Shown here: positions 63,940 through 64,000 of the stretch, in pieces
Position numbering within the stretch: position 1 is the first letter of the stretch
Layout: the number at the start of each line of letters is the position of its first letter
DNA from: an uncultured Synechococcus sp.
GTDB lineage: Bacteria; Cyanobacteriota; Cyanobacteriia; PCC-6307; Cyanobiaceae
Direction of reading: 5' to 3'
Length of the DNA stretch: 64,000 nucleotides
Assembly: GCA_949373155.1 (NCBI GenBank)
Contig: CASICK010000010.1
Coordinates: 12,290-76,289 of the forward strand
Program-made: the position numbers and the translations under genes
Notes under the pieces: model-generated
The model's input: only the letters and a program-made list of their open reading frames with translations
What the model was told of the DNA's origin: nothing
Databases searched by the model: none

Positions 63940-64000
63940 TCAGGCGTCGTAGTACATGGTGAACTCGTGGGGATGGGGCCGCTGACGCAACTGCTGAACC
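63940..64000 (-). CDS. glnA: Glutamine synthetase, 3' end only
   Basis: Minus-strand C-terminus LRQRPHPHEFTMYYDA followed by TGA, the invariant end of type I glutamine synthetase (HP-x-EF-x-MYYD). It condenses glutamate and ammonia. Only about 19 codons are in the window, and the rest extends to the right. The terminator at 63854-63883 ends the transcript. Confidence 0.93.
   Translation of the reverse strand, partial: VQQLRQRPHPHEFTMYYDA

Overview
The window reads as chromosome of a marine picocyanobacterium, most likely a Synechococcus. It encodes phycocyanobilin:ferredoxin oxidoreductase (PcyA), PAM68 and Psb28 (photosystem II assembly), GUN4 (chlorophyll synthesis), a Psb30-sized membrane peptide, cyanobacterial small-RNA candidates of the Yfr1 and Yfr2 types, a cyanobacterial LexA box and many very small or tightly overlapping genes. 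Base composition is intermediate in the core genes and AT-rich in the gaps. No CRISPR array, insertion sequence or rRNA was seen. One tRNA (Pro, GGG) is present.

Layout. 0-3 kb: the end of a PhnC/PhnE-like ABC uptake system and an SGNH hydrolase. 3-7.3 kb: a sigma-70-like factor with an unusual leader, a DUF92 (phytyl-phosphate kinase-like) membrane protein, RsmE and a glycosyltransferase. 7.4-11.1 kb (minus): a translationally coupled pcyA-devB-devC-devA cluster, then a tiny basic protein and a terminator. 11.2-13.7 kb: a two-subunit M16 protease. 13.8-17.4 kb: small picocyanobacterial proteins, tRNA-Pro and MsrA. 17.5-31.2 kb: core genes (ABC exporter, trpD, carA, STAS, Mini-III, an RlmB with a huge arginine/serine/aspartate-rich extension, gatA, dnaE, PAM68, rpsO, ruvA). 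31.2-33.3 kb: a 2-kb RNA-rich gap with two tandem Yfr1 copies and a Yfr2-like RNA. 33.4-40.6 kb: lipoprotein, DMT transporter, primase and an SOS-controlled umuDC pair. 40.6-46 kb: GAF sensor, second SGNH hydrolase, RlmH, lumenal pentapeptide protein, a P-loop kinase interrupted by an amber codon, YraN. 46-59.6 kb: rsmA, ispE, pdhB, secDF, two tandem AI-2E family transporters, psb28, selU, gun4 and a methyltransferase. 59.6-63.9 kb: an AT-rich accessory stretch of tiny and broken genes. It ends at the 3' end of glnA.

Main observations. (1) Two Yfr1-like RNAs lie 330 bp apart on the same strand beside a Yfr2-like RNA. (2) A perfect 11-base complement of the Yfr1 core lies in the leader of the sigma-factor gene. 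(3) Two unlinked proteins share a roughly 60-residue C-terminal module. (4) At least six genes appear broken by a single stop or frameshift: a P-loop kinase, a SET-domain protein and four small proteins, mostly next to the glnA end. Regulation visible in the sequence includes the LexA box before umuD, terminators, and a strong terminator just upstream of trpD.
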